Notes under the pieces: model-generated
The model's database searches: none
What the model was told of the DNA's origin: nothing
Seen by the model: the letters and a program-made list of their open reading frames with translations, nothing else
Translations under genes and position numbers: made by a program
Source of the DNA: Dugong dugon
Taxonomy: Eukaryota > Chordata > Mammalia > Sirenia > Dugongidae
Assembly (NCBI GenBank): GCA_030035585.1
Contig: CM057471.1
Span: 70,128,319 to 70,192,318 of the forward strand
DNA: 64,000 nt
Direction: 5' to 3'
In this document: piece by piece, positions 12,037 to 24,009 of the stretch
Layout of the letters: each line of letters opens with the position of its first letter
How positions within the stretch are numbered: the first letter of the stretch is position 1

Positions 12037-12160
12037 TACTGAAGGAAGGGAGCAAGGGAGAGAGGCAAGGAGGTAAGGAGGGAGGAAGGAAGGAAGGAAA
12101 CTGAGAGGAAGAAAGAAAGGGAGGAGAAAAGGGAGAGAGAAAGAAAGGAAGGAAGACGTC
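12037..12160. repeat. purine-rich (GGAA)n simple repeat
   Basis: Imperfect GGAAGG and GAAAGA repeats follow directly after an L2 end. Confidence 0.9.
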
Positions 12161-12224
12161 TCAAGCAGCAATAATGTCCCTGGTGACACCACCATAAGAA
12201 AACCCTCATTTCTTTGTCTAGCAA

Positions 12225-12430
12225 GGGAAATGGAATAAACCTGAGTTCAAATCTTAACTCTGCTACCTACTAAATATATGATATTGGACAGGTTACTCAA
12301 CTTCTTGATCCTCAAGTTATACTCTCCTGAAAAACTGTTATTTTCTATGACTTACAGAGCTGTGGTAAGGAAAAAGACAATATATTTAAGGTGCTTGGTA
12401 TGAGGCGTGACACACACTAGGCACTCCAAT
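12225..12430 (+). repeat. MIR
   Basis: Forward MIR: CCTGAGTTCAAATC, GACAGGTTACTCAACTTC, CACACACTAGGCACTCC. Confidence 0.7.
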
Positions 12431-13077
12431 GTGTGTTTGTATCTACCAATCCATTACCTAGTAGTATGGTGACTCTGGAAATTGGGAAATGTTTGTAATA
12501 ATCCCCCAAGATCCTCACCTATCACTCACATACATATATACATAAATCAACAGATTGAGAACGTCTACCTTGGTGATTTTTACTGAATAAAGAGCTGCAT
12601 ACAGTCCGGAAGCTTAGCAGACATCATGGAGAAGGGTCTATTTCATACTGGGACAAAGGTGGTGCATTTCAGCCCAGGTCTTTGTATATCCCTATGTTTT
12701 CATTCATTTGTTATGTGTTAAACACTGTTATGGACTGGGGAATACAAGCCAATAAAATAGACACAGGTCAGACTCCAAAATCATATCTATCCTACTGCTT
12801 ATAAGACTTTTCTTCAGATGGATGTCTCTCAAATAATCTCAAACTTCATAACATCCAAATCTAAACTGTTTTCTTTTTCCCTTACTCTGAACCTATTTCT
12901 TCTCTAGGACACTCCATTTCACTATCACCATTCGCACAGTTCTTCAACGTCCAGTCTTAGATTCTTATCTCTATCCACTCACTCATACTAGAGGTCTCAA
13001 TTAATATCTCTATGCAAATAACTCCCAAATTCGTCTTTCTAGCTCATATCTCTCTCCTCTGAACTCCAGGCATGAAA

Positions 13078-13244
13078 CCAAAAAAACCAAACCGACTGTC
13101 ATGGAGTCGATTCCGACTCATAGCGACCCTATAGGACAGGGTAGACCTGTCCCATAGGGTTTCCAAGGAGCGCCTGGTGGATTTGAACCGCTGACCTTTT
13201 GGTTAGCAGCTGTAGCTCTTAACCACTACGCCACCAGGGTTTCC
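13078..13244 (-). repeat. AfroSINE inside an L2
   Basis: Full-length copy in the gene-sense orientation. It is flanked by CCAGGCATGAAA (13066-13077) and CCAGACATGAAA (13245-13256), a 12-bp target-site duplication with one mismatch. It interrupts the L2 at 12780-14115. Confidence 0.95.
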
Positions 13245-13274
13245 CCAGACATGAAAGTATCTCTTAAATATAGC

Positions 13275-13440
13275 AAAAAACAAACCCATTGCGTCGAGTC
13301 AATTCTCACTCATAGCGACACTACAGGACAAAGCAGAACTGCACCATAGGGTTTCCAAGGCGGGAAATATTTACAGAAGCAGAGTGACATCCTTCTCCCA
13401 CTGAGTGGCTGGTGGGTTCAAAAGGCTGACCTTTTGGTTG
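13275..13440 (-). repeat. AfroSINE, insert-bearing variant, truncated head
   Basis: The 3' part is typical, but between the GGTTTCCAAGG and GGCTGGTGGG blocks it carries an extra segment of about 35 bp (AATATTTACAGAAGCAGAGTG region), also seen at 52388-52514. The tRNA-like 5' end is missing. It is the second SINE in the same L2. Confidence 0.88.
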
Positions 13441-14794
13441 AAAACCATCTCAAATTCAACAAATTATGTTGCCTGTCCCACTCCCCATCACATACCAAAA
13501 ACCAAACAAAACTTGATCTTTCAATGCTCCTTTATATCAGTGAAACACACTACTACACATCTAGCTGTGCAAGTCAGAAATTTAGGAAATCATGTTTGAC
13601 ATTTCTCCTCTCCCTCACTCACCATATCCAATCTATTTCCAAGTCCTGTGATTTTTACCTCTCAAATATTTCTACAATCCGTCCACTTCTCTCAGTCTCC
13701 ACTCTAGCTTCTGCCCATCTTTTGGACTCATTTCACTCCATTCTCTCTTCCCTTCCTTGTGCTCCAGCCACACTGGCCTTTAGTTCCTTGACCTCAACAT
13801 GCTTTCTACCGACATAAAGTAGCTGCCATGCTGTTCTATTTGCCTGGAACCTTCCCCTCCCAAATGCGTTTGATATCACTTTCTCAGGGAGTTTTCTCTA
13901 GACTCGATAGGCATTCCTTTCCTTTGAAGAACTTAAATCAGTTTCTAAGCAAACATTATTTAGTTTAATTATCTAGGTAATGTCTATTTCTTTCACTAGA
14001 CTATGGGGTTCATGAAAGAGAGACCATGTCTGGTTCCACTTAAACTACGGTATACCTAGCACAACGCCTGGTATATAGCAAACGTTCAATAAATATTTGT
14101 TGAATGCATGAATGAATACAAATGATAAATGAAATGAGCCAGTTACAAAGTGCTATTACACTTGACAATTTCTTCTTCCTCTTTAAAATGTGTATTTTTT
14201 GAATGTAGCAATCACATTTCTCTTAATCTCAGCACTTTGGATCTGTAACTCCACATATATTTGCTGAATGAGGAAATGAAGAGGGACTTTAAGTCTTTGA
14301 AGTTAAGCAGGATATTAAAAGAAGAGTGAGAAAGCATTTTTGACTAAGGAAACAGCAAAAGCAGGCATGGTATAAAAAGGCATTAGGATGCATGGGTGCA
14401 TAGATGGGGGTCAGACTGTGAAGGCCTTGAGCGCTAAACTAGGAAGCTTAGGCTGTATTAGTTCAGTAAGTGGTTCTCAATGATGACTCTAAGGCATATA
14501 AATTAGAAGCAACAACCTAGAAATGGGGAGAAGAGCATATACAGGTAGACATGCAGACAGCAAAAACTGCGAAGTATAAAGAACACACAAAATAATTCAA
14601 ATAGCAAAGTTGTCTGGAAACATATAATGTAAGGTCAAACATTCCTATATACTTTGATAAGCCCACAAGGGCACTGGTCTGTCACAGCATAGCACAATCA
14701 CTTGAGTTATCAAAAAAGGACTAAATTATGCTACTGCTGCTGCTACCACTACCGGTGTGGGTTATAGTTTTAGCCAGCTATAGTTAAAGTAGTT

Positions 14795-15025
14795 AGCAGC
14801 AGCAAAAAGGAACGTTTATTGAGCACTTACCGTGTATTTTCTTATTTGATTTTTATAACTAGCTGGTTAGGTAGTTTTTACCCTCATTTTACATCTTGAA
14901 GGAACTGTAGTACATGGGCTTAAATAACTCATCCAAGATCACCCTGATTGTAAGTGTTAATGTCAGAATTAAAAACCAGATTACGACTTTGGATCTCACA
15001 CTCTTATGTACTATGCTATATTCTG
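14795..15025 (-). repeat. MIR
   Basis: Reverse MIR: AACGTTTATTGAGCACTTAC, TACCCTCATTTTACATC, CATCCAAGATCACCC. Confidence 0.75.
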
Positions 15026-15242
15026 ATTAAGAAAGCAGGGAAAGATGTTAATACATTTTAGGCAGCTTTTTATGAAAAATGATTAAAATAAAGTCTGATG
15101 CTTAATGGGATAAACCCTCAACTATCTACAAAACTAATCAAGATCTCCCAAGGGCTCTAGATAGGTGATGTTACATCAGAATGAAGTGAATCCACAGTTA
15201 ACTCCCACTGCACAGCTTCATCACGTCTTGGTATATTTCATA

Positions 15243-15700
15243 GCTGCACTATCTAATATGGTGAGAACAAGCTAGAAGTATCTGTTGAACACTTGAATTG
15301 TGGCTAGTCTGAATTGGAATGAGCTGTAAGTAGCAAATAAACACCAAATGGTAGAGACTTAAAACTCACTGCCATTAAGTCAATTCCAACTCATAGCGAA
15401 CCTAGGACAGAGAAGAATTGCCCAACGGGGTTTCCAAAGGGCGGCTGGTGGATTTGAACTGCCAACCTTTTGGTTAGCAGCCACAGCTCTTAAAACTGCG
15501 CCACCAGGGCTCCAGTAAAGACTTAGGAACAAAAAACAAAACGAAATAAAAAAATTTTAAATAATTAATTTTTTATATTGATCACATGTTGAAATGGCAC
15601 TGTTCTGGATATACTGGGTTAAATTAAGTATATTATGAAAATTTCATTTTAATTTTTTAAAACATGGGCTCAGATCTCATAGCATTTGATTCTATATTTT
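15243..15700 (+). mobile_element. hAT-type non-autonomous DNA transposon, split by an AfroSINE
   Basis: Left part CACTATCTAATATGGTGAG, GAACACTTGAATTGTGGC; right part TTTTATATTGATCACATG, GGATATACTGGGTTAAATTA. The AfroSINE at 15361-15514 sits between them with its duplication. The type is that of common MER/Charlie-related elements; the exact subfamily is not assigned. Confidence 0.65.
15361..15514 (-). repeat. AfroSINE inside a hAT-type element
   Basis: Full-length copy flanked by GTAGAGACTT (15351-15360) and GTAAAGACTT (15515-15524), a target-site duplication with one mismatch. The host sequence on both sides belongs to one older DNA transposon. Confidence 0.93.
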
Positions 15701-15724
15701 ATTGTATCATTTTATTGGCTCTCT

Positions 15725-15835
15725 ACCTTAGAAAGTAAGCTACTCAATGGCATGAACTGCCTTTTTCACTTCTCTATTCCCAGCACCTAGCACAATGCCT
15801 GGAGTAAGTATAGACTCTATGAATATTTTGTTATC
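15725..15835 (+). mobile_element. L2 3' end fragment
   Basis: Contains TCAATGGCATGAACTGCC and CACCTAGCACAATGCCTGG. Confidence 0.7.
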
Positions 15836-15849
15836 ATCTATAACAGAGC

Positions 15850-16140
15850 TCCATGGGAAGGGGTATAATATAATAATATGAATCTGGGACTCCAGAGGCA
15901 GAGATTCCTGGGTCTGAATACCAATTCTACCACTTACTGTGTGATTTAGGTAAGTTATTCGGCTTCTCTAAGCTTTAGTTTCCTCATATATAAAATGAGG
16001 GCAATAATGCTTATGTCACAGTTCAACTCCTATCTATTACCAGCTATGTAATCCTGGCAAGTTCCTTTGCCTCTCTTGGTTTCAGTGCCTACACTAAGCA
16101 ATGTTTTAAGAATTAAATTAGACAACATATATAAAGTCAC
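15850..16140 (+). repeat. MIR, probably two overlapping copies
   Basis: Forward MIR: TCTACCACTTACTGTGTG, TAGTTTCCTCATATATAAAA, then a second partial copy CAGCTATGTAATCCTGGC, TCTCTTGGTTTCAGTG. Confidence 0.75.
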
Positions 16141-16734
16141 TAGCCTATGGCTCCCTTTCCCGTTTGTTTGTTTCCACTTCATACTTAAAGGTACAAAACC
16201 ACAGTTCAGCCTTAAGGAGAGCTGCTGACTTAATCTTTTGCTAAGCCTAGGTTGTATCTTGATTTTAAAAGGTTTCCTATTGCTACTGGAGCAACAAAGA
16301 TTATCTTTAGATCCACAATGTAATCAGGCAGAGTAGAAGGCAACATCAATAAGAATTCAAAAGCATATTTTTATGCACGATTTTAATGTACCTTAAAAAA
16401 AAAAACAACTACCAGTTGAATGGACCATATTAACTCTGAAAATGTAAGAAGAGAAGAGGAAGTCTCCATGAGACTCCATTTTCAAAATGAAGGCATCAAC
16501 ATTCTGCTGTATTCCAAATCTAGCACTAGAAAGAACACATAAAACTATAAATTCATAGGGGAGAATCAATGCAGCAAAAGCACTTTAAAGTTTGAGTTAT
16601 GTACATGTACAGAGACCCTCTACATTTTTAATATAATTTTTTAAATGAGGAAAACAGCCTAATGATTGAGAGAAACCTGAGCCACTGACTGATAAAACGA
16701 TAATTCAGACCAAAAGTTCTGTAGGAGGCAGAAA

Positions 16735-16970
16735 GAAATAATGAACAAACCTTGGCATCAGACAGACCTGGAATCAAATCCTGACACTGTCATCTCCCAT
16801 CTGGGTAGCCTTCAGCAAGTAACAACTCTCTGACTCTGATTTTTCTCCTCTGCAGAGTGAGGATCATAATGTTTACCTCACAGGGAGCTGGGAGAATCCA
16901 ACAAGATACCATGTGTCACGTGCCCAGAATGGTGTCTAACTCAACGTAGGTGCCTAGCAATCATTAGTTC
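16735..16970 (+). repeat. MIR
   Basis: Forward MIR near the 173-nt exon: CTGGAATCAAATCCTGAC, TCTCTGACTCTG, CTCACAGGGAGCTG, GAATGGTGTCTAACTC. Confidence 0.7.
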
Positions 16971-17262
16971 CCTCTATTCCCTCCCATATTGCTTTTGTCA
17001 GCAGGTATCATAAAAGGGTTTGGAAATTGCTAAAATTCATTTCCTCATGTCTGGATTCACAAACTTAACAGTTTAATTTGCAAAAGCAGATTCTCTCAGA
17101 TAAGTAGTAGCTACGCAGACCTGAAATCTGGTGAGCAACCTGAGCTGGATCAGTGTAGCAGTTTGGTTCCCAGGCCATGCCTAGAAAAACTAACCCAGCA
17201 CAGAATGCAGCCTGGGCAGCCAGGAGACAGCCAAGAAATAGAGAGCAGCCAAAAAGAGAAAG

Positions 17263-17268
17263 GATTAC
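17263..17268 (-). promoter_or_regulatory. weak 5' splice site of the 173-nt exon
   Basis: The donor reads AA|GTAATC. The exon-side bases are AA rather than AG, and intron position +5 is T instead of the near-invariant G. By contrast the donor of the following exon reads AT|GTAAGTA. The exon is certainly real from its coding content, so this is an unusually weak donor that may depend on enhancer sequences. Confidence 0.8.
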
Positions 17269-17441
17269 TTGAGCTTCGGCTCCCGTCCTTCGCTCGTGTA
17301 CTGCCAACAGATGAGCCCGATCAAGTCCTGTACCCTGGCACTGGCCATTGTCACCACGGTCATTGGCAACAGTCTGTCCTGGCTCGAGTGCAGGGGGAGG
17401 TAGACGTCAATCTTCTTGGTTGCTGTTGTGCCTACATGACC
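17269..17441 (-). CDS. MAPKAP1: MAPKAP1 internal exon, first half of CRIM domain
   Basis: This 173-nt internal exon encodes 57 complete codons, from [14 protein letters not shown] through [19 protein letters not shown] to EPKL, followed by AA of a split Asn codon. It corresponds to about residues 167-224 of human SIN1, inside the CRIM domain (about 139-267), which has a ubiquitin-like fold and positions substrates for mTORC2. Reading is uninterrupted and appears essentially identical to the mammalian protein as I remember it. The 3' splice site is CTGTCCACAG just upstream (17442-17451), with a short, purine-broken pyrimidine tract. The 5' splice site is GTAATC (17268-17263), which lacks the usual G at +5. 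The exon starts in phase 0 and ends after two codon bases, so skipping it would shift the frame. Its partner exon at 5168-5344 supplies the T that completes the Asn codon. Confidence 0.96.
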
Positions 17442-19696
17442 CTGTGGACAGAGCACACACATAACGGTAAAGCACATAGCCAAGGTCATGCAGACCCTAT
17501 TGGGCCATAACCATTCCTCTCCAGGTTCTGTGTTCAGCACAGCCACTTCTCATTCTTTTTGCACATATGAGCCTGCAATGGTCCCAAAGTGGAAACACTG
17601 TCTAGTTTAAGGGGTTTTTTTTTGTTTGTTTGTTTTGTCGTTCTTTTTCTTTTAATTTTTATTTTCTAATGGACTAATGGATCCAGCTCTGCCAGCAGGA
17701 AGGTAAATCAGTACTACAACTAAGATGTGGTGTCAGGAGACTTGTTTTGCTACTCAGTGTGACCTTGGAAAAGTCACCATTATACCTTGGCATCAGCTGC
17801 CCTCCCTGGAAACTGCCCTATCAGGCCTCTGTGAGACTTTGGAATAAGCTGCCTGGGAAGCCGCCATACTCTCTGGGAAAGCATTCAGGTCTGCAGCACC
17901 AGAACCAAGTGCTCCTCTTCCCCAGAGACTACTAGAGCTAATTCCATTATGTAGTACATCCGTTTACTTAAGTCACCTGCACAAGTTCAAGCGTTCTCTG
18001 GCCTTCCATTACTGCCCTAACTGCCATTGCCATACTACTCTAGACATCCCTGACCCTTCCCACACATCTACCCCTTTTCCCTCCTAAACCTTCCATAATG
18101 CCCTCTGGAACTCCCGCACTACTCAACAAACTTCATAAATCCTAGGTTTCTTTTTTAAAACATCCTGCCTTAATTGAAAACCTGCTGGTCATTGAGGATA
18201 CTCTCTCCTCTGCAGACTGTTCAAAAGAGGACTGTTTGCTTTTTCTTTTTTTATTTTCCTCCCTAAGCCCCCAAATCCCCAAGGCCAGGAGGTGGTGTAG
18301 GTATACTTGGCCCCACAAATACTTTCAGACTATTACTCTCATCTCATGCAGAAACCCCTGTTCCTTTGAGGCCCAAACCATCCAACTACACCTTCTTCCT
18401 CTCCTTTTTTTTGTTTCTGTTATCCACCAACCTTCTGGTCATTCTCCCTCTGTCACTGAAGACCTGAGCTCCTGGCTCAGTCTTCCCACTCCAACTCTTG
18501 TCATCATTCTTGGTGATGTGATCTAAAGGAATAATCTGCCCAACACCCAAGACTCTCAATCCCTAGACCACGCCATCTCCAATACCTTTTCCTCCACACC
18601 ACTTCAATCACTTACTGCAGTAGGTACAACATAAATCTGCACCAACTCCCAAATCTCAAATTAGGACACCCCTTCTCTTAATATATTCTAATATACTTTC
18701 AACTCATTTGTTCAAGTAGACCTTCAAATTCTTCAATCTCCAATCCACTGACCCACAACCTTTTTATTATCCATCAGTCACTCTTACTCCCTACTAAGCC
18801 CCCATATTCTACAGTCTGTCATTATAATCATTCCTTTGTAAATACTGTTCTTCTCCCTCCCTTGGACTCAAATGACAGAATCCCAACCTTCGCTGAACCC
18901 AACTCTCTACAGTCTCCAGCTAAAAATTGCTGGAGAAAAATCATGTAACTGCACAGACTGATTTTACTTTAAACTCATAATGACAAATCTCAAATGGACT
19001 TTCAACACTGTATAGCAAGTCTACTACATCTCCTTATCCAACCACCTCTCAACCCCACTCAAGATCACTATTGCATACTTTTGTTTCTCTCCTCAAACTT
19101 CCCATGGCTCCATGAGCACCTCTTGACCTTCAGCTGCCGTCTTTGGTTCATGTACTGCAAAAAGATGAGAAAATATCCCTATTCTGCAACGAGGAAAGAA
19201 AAGCTTTTATTTAGAAAGGAACTTATTGTCCCCTCATCAAATCCACAAACTCACCTAGATTTTATTCACCTTTTCCCCCCTTGTTCACTGGAGTGTTGCT
19301 CAACTCATTAAAGGCCAATCTCTCCACTTACGTTACGTGTCACCTTCACAAGGACTTCACTCCTTCACTTATTCTCATCTCCTATATTATCAACCTCACC
19401 CTTTCCTACTTCCATGACACCACACTTCGTTTTTCCTCCTTCCTTTCTCATTCCTCCTTCTCAGTCTCCCTTATAGGATCCTCTCCCTCTACCCAATTTC
19501 TCACTGCTAGCACTCATCAGCGCTCTAGGATGGAACCTCTTTTGTCTGTCTGTCCATCTGTCTCTACACTCTTTTCCCTAAGTGATCTCACCAGTCCAAA
19601 AGCTTTAACACAATCTATATCTTGACGATACCCATATCTTATGTCCACCTGAAACTTCTACCTGGAATTCCAGGTCTATGTAATATGTGGGAAAGT

Positions 19697-20665
19697 ATCA
19701 CAGACATCAAATCTTTGTAGTGTCAAAGGACACTACAAAGAAAGTGAAAAGACAACACATAGAAAAAGAGAAAATATCTGCAAATCATATATCTGATAAA
19801 GATCTAGTATCCAGGATATACAAAGAACCCTTACAACTCAACAATAAAAAAACAACTAATTTAAAAATGGGCAAAGGATCTGAAGAGACATTTCTCCAAA
19901 GAAGATACACAAATGGCCAATAAACTTATGAAAAGATGTTCAACATCATTAGCCATTAGGGAAATGCAAATTAAAATCATAACTTTGCACCCACTAAAAT
20001 GGCTATAATCTTTTTAAAACAGAAAATAACAAGGGTTGGCAAAGATGTGGAGAAACTGGAACCCTTATACATTGCTGGTGTAAATGTAAAACGATGCAGT
20101 CACTGTGGAAAAGCTTGGCAGTTCTTCAAAAAGTTAAACACAGCAAACACCATATGACCCAGACATTCCATTTCCAGGTATACGCCCAAGAGAATCGAAA
20201 ACATATGTTCACACAAAAACTTGTAAACAAATGTTCACTGAAGCGTTACTCGTAACAGCCAAAAAGTGGAAACAACACAAATGTCCACAAACTGATTAAT
20301 GGATAAATAAAATCCATACAATGGATTATTTAGCCATAAAAAAGAATGAAATATTGATACATGCTACAACATGGCTGAACTTTGAAAACATTATGCTAAA
20401 AGAAGCCAGACACAAAAGACTACATATTGTATGATTCCATTATGTGAAATGTCCGGAACAGGCAAATCTATGGAGACAGAAAATGATTAACCAGGGGTGG
20501 GGAAAGCGGGAAACTGAGAAGTATGGGGTTTCTTTTGGTGGTCACGGAAATGTTCTGGAATTAGACAGTGGTCATGGTTGCACAATACTGTATATTGAAA
20601 GCCACTGAATTGTACACTTTAAAGTGGTTAAAAAGGTGAATTCTATCTCAATTTAAAAAAATGTT
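19697..20665 (+). mobile_element. L1M-type 3' end
   Basis: It has the classic older mammalian L1 ORF2 end and 3'-UTR. Landmarks include GGATATACAAAGAACCCTTA, AAAGATGTGGAGAAACTGG, CACTGGTCATGGTTGCACAA-type sequence and TGAATTGTACACTTTAAAG near the end, followed by A's. Several frameshifts and stops make it a dead copy. It is inserted into the long L2 remnant at 18210-21560. Confidence 0.92.
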
Positions 20666-21119
20666 TAAATATATATTTCAAACCCATTGCATTTCTATTG
20701 CCACTCAAAACACCATCAGGACTCACCGGGATTCGAAACGGACCTCCTCTTTTACTGCCTGTTCCAACTTGTTCTCCACACAGAAGCAAGGTTTGTTTAA
20801 CTCAAATCTGATCACATTATATCCCTGTTTAAATTCCTTCAATCAGTGGCTTCCCATAGCACTCTGAATAAAATCCAAAGTCCTTGCCCTGTCCATTAAA
20901 GCACTGCATGATCTGCCCACACCTACCTCTCCAACATCTACTGCTACTCCCCAGCCTGCTCATGGTGTTTCAGCTACGATGGTCTTCTAGAAGTGCTCTC
21001 AATGTGCATGTATGTATATGTAGCTTGTTTACATCTCCTACTTTTAAGACCTTGCTTGCATCTTCCACTTTAAGACCTTCTACATCTAGAAGGCTGTTTC
21101 TCATGGTCTTTGCAGGGCT

Positions 21120-21240
21120 AACTCTTCATCTAATGTGTGAACTTGGGCAAGTTACTTGATCTCTCTGTGCTTCTATTTCCTCATATGTAAAATGATAATA
21201 ATGATAGGAACTACCTATCATAGGAGTCTTGTGATGATGA
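21120..21240 (+). repeat. MIR nested in L2
   Basis: Forward MIR: GTGTGAACTTGGGCAAG, TATTTCCTCATATGTAAAA. L2 sequence continues on both sides. Confidence 0.75.
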
Positions 21241-21569
21241 TGATGATCATTCAAGGCTCAGCTCATGACACCTCCCCAGAGAAACTTTGATAGAAAACAA
21301 TCCCACAGAAAGAAGCTCCTTCCATGGTTATTTTCTCACATATATTCTGTTCATTTCCTTCATAGCACTTACAATTTGATATTACATATTTATTCATGTA
21401 CATCTTCAGTATATGCCTTCCCCACTAGACTCTGAACTTCTATGAGGGCAGCATGTCTACTTTGTTTACTCTTGTATACATAATGCCTAGCACTGTACCT
21501 GGCATATAGAAAACCCTTAAAAAAAATTCTGTTGAACTACAGAATGAATGCATGAATGATTCTACCAGG

Positions 21570-24000
21570 ACACATGATAGGAACTCAACAAATACTAGTT
21601 TCCTCCATTCCTCTTTCCCTTCCTCTGTGGGTCTGCTTCTTGGTCTGGAGGTAGAAGGACTTGAACAATCATGTAGTTCCATCTCTAATACTCTATAATT
21701 CTATCATCCTAAGGTGAGAACTAGGGGAGGGAAATATGTAAGATAAGTTAAAAAAAAATTTTCAGAGACATTCAACTTCTCATATAACCCAGCATTTAAT
21801 ATCGGATCAGCTCATGTCCTTTTTCTGTGTCGTGTCTCTATGTTATAAAGCAAATAATGAAAAAGTAATTTTCCTACATAGTGCTGTCTCTTCCTCTCTC
21901 ATGTATGTTTTTCATCTTGGAAATAATAATTACAATGAGTAGCAAAGACTCCTCCAAACAGCAAATGTTTTGATCTTAACAGGCAGGCAAGGGGCTAAAA
22001 TTAAAACAGTGGCAATCTTTCTGCAGTGGGTTAATCACCTTCCCTCTCTGACCCAGACCAATTGCCCTTCATTGCTCTCCCTTTGCGAGATAACAAATGT
22101 AAATGGGTTTCATAAACTGTAAAGTGTTTTAGAAATGCAGAGCAGTAAGCTGGAAAGAGCCTAAGTTTTTAAATCAACCCCATTTCTATTACTCAAGTCT
22201 GTTATATAGTCATATGGGGGCCAAAGACGATGTTTATAAAGCTACAGTCATCTGCTCAAAGTTCTGTAACCAAGGTGGAAGAGCCAGGACTCAAATCCAT
22301 GTCTGTCTGACTCCAAAACCCCTATTTTAAACATCAGTGCCTTCTTTCTCTAAAATCAATCCCCACTCTCCAGAGCTTGAAAATCATCTCACTCTCCCTC
22401 TTCTTTTCCTCACACACTGAGAGCTCTGCCCAAAGCAGTCTCCCACAGGAGGACTAGCTCTGAGGAACTGCTCAAAGAGAATTGTTAGGGGATCTACTCC
22501 AGGGAACTTGGCCATTGTCAGCTGACTGCAGGGCAATCATCACTGTTTAGGAAATGAGGGCAGGATAGTTATATGGTACTCCCTATGAATCCCTTTATCC
22601 TCTTTACTTCATAGTAAAATAGCAAGTGTGTGGAAAACTATGAGAATAAATATGGTAAATACTTATTAAATGAGTGAAGCCCTTTATCTTTTAAATCTTC
22701 TAATTCCATTTTGAGGCACTGATGACAGAAAAAAAACTGCTTTGCACAAACCCTGAAATTATATATATTTTTAATAAGGAGCCTCTTCTGAAAAAATTCA
22801 AGGTGGTGGCAGTTAGCTCTATCTAATAGTCCCTGTGTTGCAATATTTAGCAGGAATCATCTAAAACGGAAAACAATCCATCAACATAACAGAAAGTAAT
22901 TAACTTATAAAAAAAATAAGGTGACCAGAGGATTAAAAGTATTCATCACACATCAAGGCAAGCAATAGTCCAAAGACCTAACATCTAACTATTAAAAAGG
23001 AACTAGCAATAAACAAAGATCATATCACACAGTTTATCTGCATGGCAATTTCCGTGTTCTACAATATGGAATTGGGGAAATGAAGCCATAATCAGAGCAC
23101 AGGGAAAAGGGAACACAATAAACATAGGGGATGGTTTAGCTTCATCTTCCTCAGTCATTCATGCATTCAACAAACATCCACTGAAATACCATGCTGGGCC
23201 CTGAAGACAAAACCAAGTGACACACAGTGCAGATCCTCACTAAGCTCAGAGTTTGCTGAAGGGCATAGACCAGCAACCAGATAACAGCCCAATGTGAGAA
23301 AAGCTTTAAGAGGGGGAAAGCACAGGCTTCGATGAGAGCCCACAAGTAACCCAGACTAAAGGGGTTGTCAAACACCTCCTAGATACAACACTTTACTCTT
23401 TCATCCAATAGAACCATTAACCCAAGGAAAAGAGTCTTATTGTACTTAAATACCTACTATATTAATATACCAAAAGGTGAGTAGGGGTTCCCTCTGAGAC
23501 ATGGGATTATGACTGATTTAATTTTCTAATATATGTTTTTCTAAATTTTCTATAATGAACATGTATTATTTTTATAATTAGAAATTAAATAGTATTTTAA
23601 TTAAAATTTAGAAAGATAGTAAGAATAACGACTATTGAGGGTTTAAGAATTTTTTAAGAGAAACAGAGGATCAATTTTGAAAATGTAGCCTATTTTAAGG
23701 CACTCAGCAAACATTTATTAATAACACATTATGTGCCAGGTACTGCAACAGGCTGTTGGAACAAATAAGTTGGAAATTTAACTCTGACACCTTCCTATGG
23801 CAGGTTAGGTAATTTTTATCAGAGAAAAATAAAGAGTATTAAATCCATAATGAGCTTGGTATGCCCCCAATTTAAGTTTGGAACAAAAAGAAAAGGAAAA
23901 CTATTTCCTGTAGCAAAATTATTCTTCATAACACAAAAATTCAAGTCATAAAGACCACTAGACTTCACTATTCCTATCACATGCCCTCTCCATGACTTGG
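21570..24000. other. intron with no assigned feature except a MIR piece
   Basis: No gene. 23150-23330 resembles the reverse of an L2/CR1-type end (ATGCATTCAACAAACATCC) but is too decayed to assign. The rest shows nothing recognised. Confidence 0.6.
22235..22345 (-). repeat. MIR 5' part
   Basis: AAGAGCCAGGACTCAAATCC and CTGTCTGACTCCAAAACCC match the reverse MIR 5' region. Confidence 0.7.
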
Positions 24001-24009
24001 CTCTGCAAA

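Larger units (their letters stand above)
12780..14115 (+). mobile_element. L2 LINE 3' region, split by two AfroSINEs
   Basis: L2-type blocks include CCATATCCAATCTATTTCC, AATCCGTCCACTTCTCTC, GCTCCAGCCACACTGGCC and the end CTAGCACAACGCCTGG, AATAAATATTTGTTGAATG. The two SINEs at 13078-13244 and 13275-13440 lie within it. Confidence 0.82.
5345..17268 (-). other. MAPKAP1: MAPKAP1 intron between the two CRIM exons (11,924 bp)
   Basis: This complete intron is bounded by GTAATC at its 5' end (minus strand, 17268) and by a long pyrimidine tract with TTTTAG at its 3' end (5345). It is phase 2. It carries MIR and L2 remnants, four full or near-full AfroSINEs plus one with a truncated head, a hAT-type element, an L1-like segment and a purine-rich simple repeat. 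The stretches 5345-6840, 8890-9558, 9900-11030 and 16971-17268 show nothing else that I recognise, except an AT-rich candidate conserved block listed separately. Confidence 0.92.
18210..21560 (+). mobile_element. long L2 LINE remnant, split by L1 and MIR
   Basis: 18210-19696 is C/T-rich sequence resembling the L2 ORF (CTTGTCATCATTCTTGGTG, CTTTTCCTCCACACCACTTC, CCTTCTCAGTCTCCC). After the L1 at 19697-20665 the L2 resumes with TCTGATCACATTATATCCC and TGCATGATCTGCCCACACC. It is broken again by a MIR at about 21120-21240 and ends with the L2 tail TGCCTAGCACTGTACCTGGC and repeated GAATGAATG. Together this is one of the longest L2 remnants in the window. Confidence 0.72.

Noticed and set aside
12037..12160. 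Regular short repeats as a CRISPR-like array
   Set aside because: They are purine-rich simple repeats without spacers, in a mammalian genome.
13405..13817. 127-codon open frame
   Set aside because: L2-derived sequence joined to a SINE edge; no protein family resemblance.
18236..19625. Several open frames of about 100 codons
   Set aside because: They fall in C/T-rich L2 LINE sequence where stop codons are rare; no frame is continuous.
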